Shown: positions 61,561 to 64,000 of the stretch, piece after piece
How the letters are laid out: every line of letters starts with the position of its first letter
How positions within the stretch are numbered: the stretch's first letter is position 1
The notes under the pieces: model-generated
What the model saw: only the letters and a program-made list of their open reading frames with translations
The model's database searches: none
Told to the model about the DNA's origin: nothing
Assembly (NCBI GenBank): GCA_026014665.1
Contig: JAOZHX010000017.1
Location: forward strand, 62,001 to 126,000
Length of the DNA: 64,000 nt
Direction of reading: 5' to 3'
Source of the DNA: Candidatus Bathyarchaeota archaeon
GTDB lineage: Archaea > Thermoproteota > Bathyarchaeia > Bathyarchaeales > Bathycorpusculaceae
Program-made: the position numbers and the translations under genes

Positions 61561-62291
61561 TATTCTTCAACCTCCTTAACGACCATATACTTAGTTTTTA
61601 ACGCTTCCTTTTGCAGGGCATAGATTTTTTTGCATCCATCCATCGCCATGTTAACTGCTCTCTCAAACTCATCAGGGGTAAGGATGCCATCCATCTGCAG
61701 CAAGGTAACAGCGTTTAGGTTTGGCATGTAAGCGACTGGAACATCAGCCGTGCCAAGTTTGTCTTCAGCATCGAAGAGGTCAACGACTACGGTGTCATCG
61801 ACCTTTCCAGCAGCGCAGGCAACGACTAAGTCCTTCATCGGAACACCAGCATCTGCAATGGCAAGAGCCGCCGCAGTGATACTTGCGCATCTGGTTCCTC
61901 CATCGGCTTGCAAAACTTCAACGAACACGTCCACGCCAGTTCGCGGGTAAAGTTCCAAGAAGAGTGCGGGTTCGAGAGATTCCTTTATGACTTTGCTAAG
62001 TTCAACTTCTCTTCTGGATGGTGCAGGCGATTTACGTTCCTGTACACTGAAGGGTGCCATGTGGTATCTGCATCGCAGTACCATCCTGTCTGGTTGTGCT
62101 AGATGTTTGGGGTGCATTTCTCTTGGACCAAACGCTGCAGCTAAGATTTTGTTTTTTCCATGTTCGATGTAGGCTGAGCCGTCAGCATTCGAGAGTACGC
62201 CGACTTGAAGCTTTACAGGGCGAAGTTCATCCGCTTTTCTTCCATCCAGCCGGACGCCTTTTTTATCGATTAATTTTTCTTTTTCATTCAA
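61560..62291 (-). CDS. rrp41: Exosome catalytic subunit Rrp41
   Basis: A 243-residue phosphorolytic exoribonuclease subunit: [40 protein letters not shown], the RNA-binding [35 protein letters not shown] and the catalytic acidic part [20 protein letters not shown]. Degrades RNA 3' to 5' and can add tails. Overlaps rrp4 by 8 bp. Confidence 0.97.
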   Translation of the reverse strand: MNEKEKLIDKKGVRLDGRKADELRPVKLQVGVLSNADGSAYIEHGKNKILAAAFGPREMHPKHLAQPDRMVLRCRYHMAPFSVQERKSPAPSRREVELSKVIKESLEPALFLELYPRTGVDVFVEVLQADGGTRCASITAAALAIADAGVPMKDLVVACAAGKVDDTVVVDLFDAEDKLGTADVPVAYMPNLNAVTLLQMDGILTPDEFERAVNMAMDGCKKIYALQKEALKTKYMVVKEVEE

Positions 62292-62997
62292 CTTTATTTT
62301 CCTCCACTTTAACTTGTTTCTTTTCTTTCAGCAACTGTGTTATGCGATCGGTTAGACCGCTAGTATGCGATTCTGCCTCGATTTTTTTTATTGCCTCTAT
62401 AGCGATTTCTTCTTCTTCAAGGGTTTTGCCCGTGACCAAAATGACGCCGTTGAGTCCAAGGATGATTTGACAGTTAGTTTCCTGCTTAATCATCGATATC
62501 ATGGAACCCTTGCGTCCGATAACACGGGGAATCTTTGTAGGCGTAACATGCAAAATTTGGCCGCGAGTTATTTTTCCAAGCCCTGGTTCTCCAACGGTTA
62601 GTTGAGGGTCGTGAGCTCGGTCGTACGAGGCTATTTTTGCAACGATTAAATCGCCTGTGTTGAGAACTGCACTCAACTCATCGTTTTGGGGTTTGAACGG
62701 TCGACTCAATACGTCCGAGGCACGTAGGATTGCAGTGTAGGGTGCTTTAATGTCGACTGTCCAGCCGTTGAATCCAACTTCGACGACTGTTCCGATTACT
62801 ATGTCACCCGTTTTCGGCATGTAAAAAGCCCTAAGTGCTACAACGTTAATTTTTTTGTTGTCTGAGTCTACGAGTCCAATCCGCAAGGCGTAAATCTTGC
62901 CTGCTTCAGCATACGTGTTTTCGCCAGGAAGATAGTCGCCTTCAGCGAGTAACTCTCCCGGCGTAACTAGCTGTTTTTTTTCAAAGAATATTGGCAT
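62284..62997 (-). CDS. rrp4: Exosome RNA-binding subunit Rrp4
   Basis: About 237 residues in three parts: N-terminal [21 protein letters not shown]1 domain [20 protein letters not shown], and KH domain [20 protein letters not shown]. It caps the ring and feeds RNA. ATG 62997 with AGGTGAT 4 bp upstream is chosen; the ORF opens ten codons earlier over the SBDS stop. Confidence 0.95.
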   Translation of the reverse strand: MPIFFEKKQLVTPGELLAEGDYLPGENTYAEAGKIYALRIGLVDSDNKKINVVALRAFYMPKTGDIVIGTVVEVGFNGWTVDIKAPYTAILRASDVLSRPFKPQNDELSAVLNTGDLIVAKIASYDRAHDPQLTVGEPGLGKITRGQILHVTPTKIPRVIGRKGSMISMIKQETNCQIILGLNGVILVTGKTLEEEEIAIEAIKKIEAESHTSGLTDRITQLLKEKKQVKVEENKVE

Positions 62998-63031
62998 AAA
63001 ATCACCTGTTTTCCAAATTTTTTCCATTACT

Positions 63032-63721
63032 TTAAGAGATTATTTTTGCTTCTCCACTTCCCTTGGTTACATCGCCAAGTTTGTTTAGCAGCGAAGCGTA
63101 TGATCCTGCGGGTAATTCAAGTTCACCATACCATGAACCGTCTCCACGCCATTCTTCCCGTTTAATTGTCCCCAACGTTTTAACCGTACCATATGCACGG
63201 GCTGCGTACTGCATGGGGATTTTAACTGCAACCGTGACTTGCTCGATTTTTAGGGGCAGAATTGGACGCAACAGCTTGACGATGTCCTTGGCTTGCTCTT
63301 CAACGGGTTTATAGGGGTCGATTGGATAACGGATTTGTTCCATAGCGTTTTCAATGCGCATCGGGGGATGCGGTAGGTTGGTTTTGGGGTCGACTGCTTG
63401 GCGGGCGATGAAGTCTACGATTTGTTTTCTTTTATCTTCGATCATTTTTCTTCTTTGGTCGGTGGTTAATTGTAATGTTCCTTTTTTGAGGATTTCATCT
63501 GCGATTTTGAGCGCGTCCACTGTTTTGAATGCTTTTTTCATTGCTTCTTCTGAGACTTTGGTGCCTTTGTTTGCGTCTGAGAAAATGATTTCTGCGGCTA
63601 AAACCTCTGTGATAGAGGAGATTTTGCCGTTGCGGTAGTCAAGTGCTTTTTGGGGTTTGACTAGGATTTCAAAATGTTCATTTTCTCTTGTTAGGCGTGC
63701 GACGGTGAACTTTTCGCTCAT
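63032..63721 (-). CDS. SBDS-family ribosome maturation protein
   Basis: A 229-residue three-domain protein: the FYSH domain FTVARLTRENEHFEILVKPQ and GKISSITEVLAAEIIFSDAN with KGTKVSEEAMKKAF, a helical middle, and a C-terminal ferredoxin-like domain. It helps release an anti-association factor from the large subunit. Placed before rrp4, as is usual in archaea. Confidence 0.95.
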   Translation of the reverse strand: MSEKFTVARLTRENEHFEILVKPQKALDYRNGKISSITEVLAAEIIFSDANKGTKVSEEAMKKAFKTVDALKIADEILKKGTLQLTTDQRRKMIEDKRKQIVDFIARQAVDPKTNLPHPPMRIENAMEQIRYPIDPYKPVEEQAKDIVKLLRPILPLKIEQVTVAVKIPMQYAARAYGTVKTLGTIKREEWRGDGSWYGELELPAGSYASLLNKLGDVTKGSGEAKIIS

Positions 63722-63728
63722 CGAGTTT

Positions 63729-64000
63729 TCACTTGCTTGAACCCAGCTCTTTGATGTAGCCTTCCACTGTGTCGTCGTTTAGCATTTCCATCTTCTTGGT
63801 TGCTGCGGGAATAATCGCAATTTTGATTCTTGGGGGCAGTTGCCGTGCTTCAAGGGCTTTAACGAGACATTTAACGGCGAGTTTGATGCTGGCATCTAGG
63901 GTTAAGTCTTCTTTGTATTCTTCTTTGAGCACGTTGATGACAGTTTCTCTTCCTGCGCCCAGTGCAGTTGCTTTGTAGCCACGATATGTTCCGCTTGGGT
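63729..64000 (-). CDS. psmA: 20S proteasome alpha subunit, 5' end outside the window
   Basis: C-terminal part. The open frame continues past the track ORF start to the window edge, giving SGTYRGYKATALGAGRETVI before LKEEYKEDLTLDASIKLAV, the alpha-subunit pattern. The N-terminal gate helix lies beyond base 64000. It is the first visible gene of the psmA-SBDS-exosome operon. Its partner catalytic beta subunit is not in this window, as psmB at 25473 lacks Thr1. Confidence 0.9.
   Translation of the reverse strand, partial: PSGTYRGYKATALGAGRETVINVLKEEYKEDLTLDASIKLAVKCLVKALEARQLPPRIKIAIIPAATKKMEMLNDDTVEGYIKELGSSK

Noticed and set aside
1-64000. CRISPR arrays, transposases, integrases, plasmid or phage genes
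   Set aside because: No regularly spaced short repeats, cas genes, transposase DDE motifs or integrase motifs were seen.

Overview
The window is chromosomal DNA from an archaeon. The evidence is archaeal-type information-processing genes (rpoD/rpoN with rps13-rps4-rps11-rpl18e-rpl13-rps9, exosome Rrp4/Rrp41/Rrp42 with SBDS and a proteasome alpha subunit, KEOPS Kae1/Bud32/Pcc1, family B DNA polymerase, Pth2, TruD), a tRNA-Gly with a canonical bulge-helix-bulge intron, and BRE/TATA-like promoters with several leaderless or GTG/TTG starts. A TFE-beta-like factor, a Rpo3 subunit with two 4Fe-4S motifs and a geranylgeranyl-reductase-family enzyme fit the TACK side of the Archaea. My best guess is a Bathyarchaeia-like lineage, inferred from gene content and not proven. 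An aldehyde:ferredoxin oxidoreductase and two MoeA paralogues suggest anaerobic, tungsto/molybdopterin-dependent metabolism.

Layout: 1-3259 is an A+T-rich surface-glycan-type cluster (FkbM methyltransferase end, kinase-like protein, thymidylate-kinase-like P-loop protein, nucleotidyltransferase-like protein). 3566-8618 is an ABC-exporter locus: two FtsX/MacB permeases, a large GT-C-like membrane protein, an ATPase and a PadR regulator. 8700-9600 holds a CopG-like protein, repeat copy A and the intron-containing tRNA-Gly. 9607-25220 is mostly housekeeping: cyclophilin, ProS, AOR, two aminotransferases, ThrS, PfkB kinase, geranylgeranyl reductase, Pth2, TruD, PrsW-like protease, NadM, Ogt. 25473-34545 carries a proteasome beta subunit lacking the usual Thr1, AMMECR1, a GT28-like glycosyltransferase, NadC, SpoIIM-like protein, FtsJ methyltransferase, TFE-beta, Kae1, Bud32 and an ITPase. 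34768-48315 is mixed: S15, a RecJ-like DHH protein, a Pcc1 paralogue, two MoeA, a structured-looking leader, a nonsense-interrupted GNAT, secreted proteins, an RNA m5C methyltransferase and two tiny genes missing from the ORF track. 48435-55112 is PolB and the RNA polymerase/ribosomal operon. 55440-59573 has a SemiSWEET-like protein, a frameshifted glycoside hydrolase and a large secreted beta-propeller protein. 60098-64000 is the Pcc1-eL43-Rrp42-Rrp41-Rrp4-SBDS-PsmA superoperon, which runs off the end.

The strongest unexplained signal is a roughly 175-195 bp dispersed intergenic repeat in three copies (A 9150-9345, B 21386-21580, C 59877-60071). Its length is almost constant, it has a shared hairpin, and one end is a T-run. 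Its substitutions do not favour third codon positions, so it looks like a non-coding RNA or DNA element and not a small gene. A second signal is a ~40 nt promoter module that recurs upstream of two unusual G/T-rich leaders (11131 and 43072).
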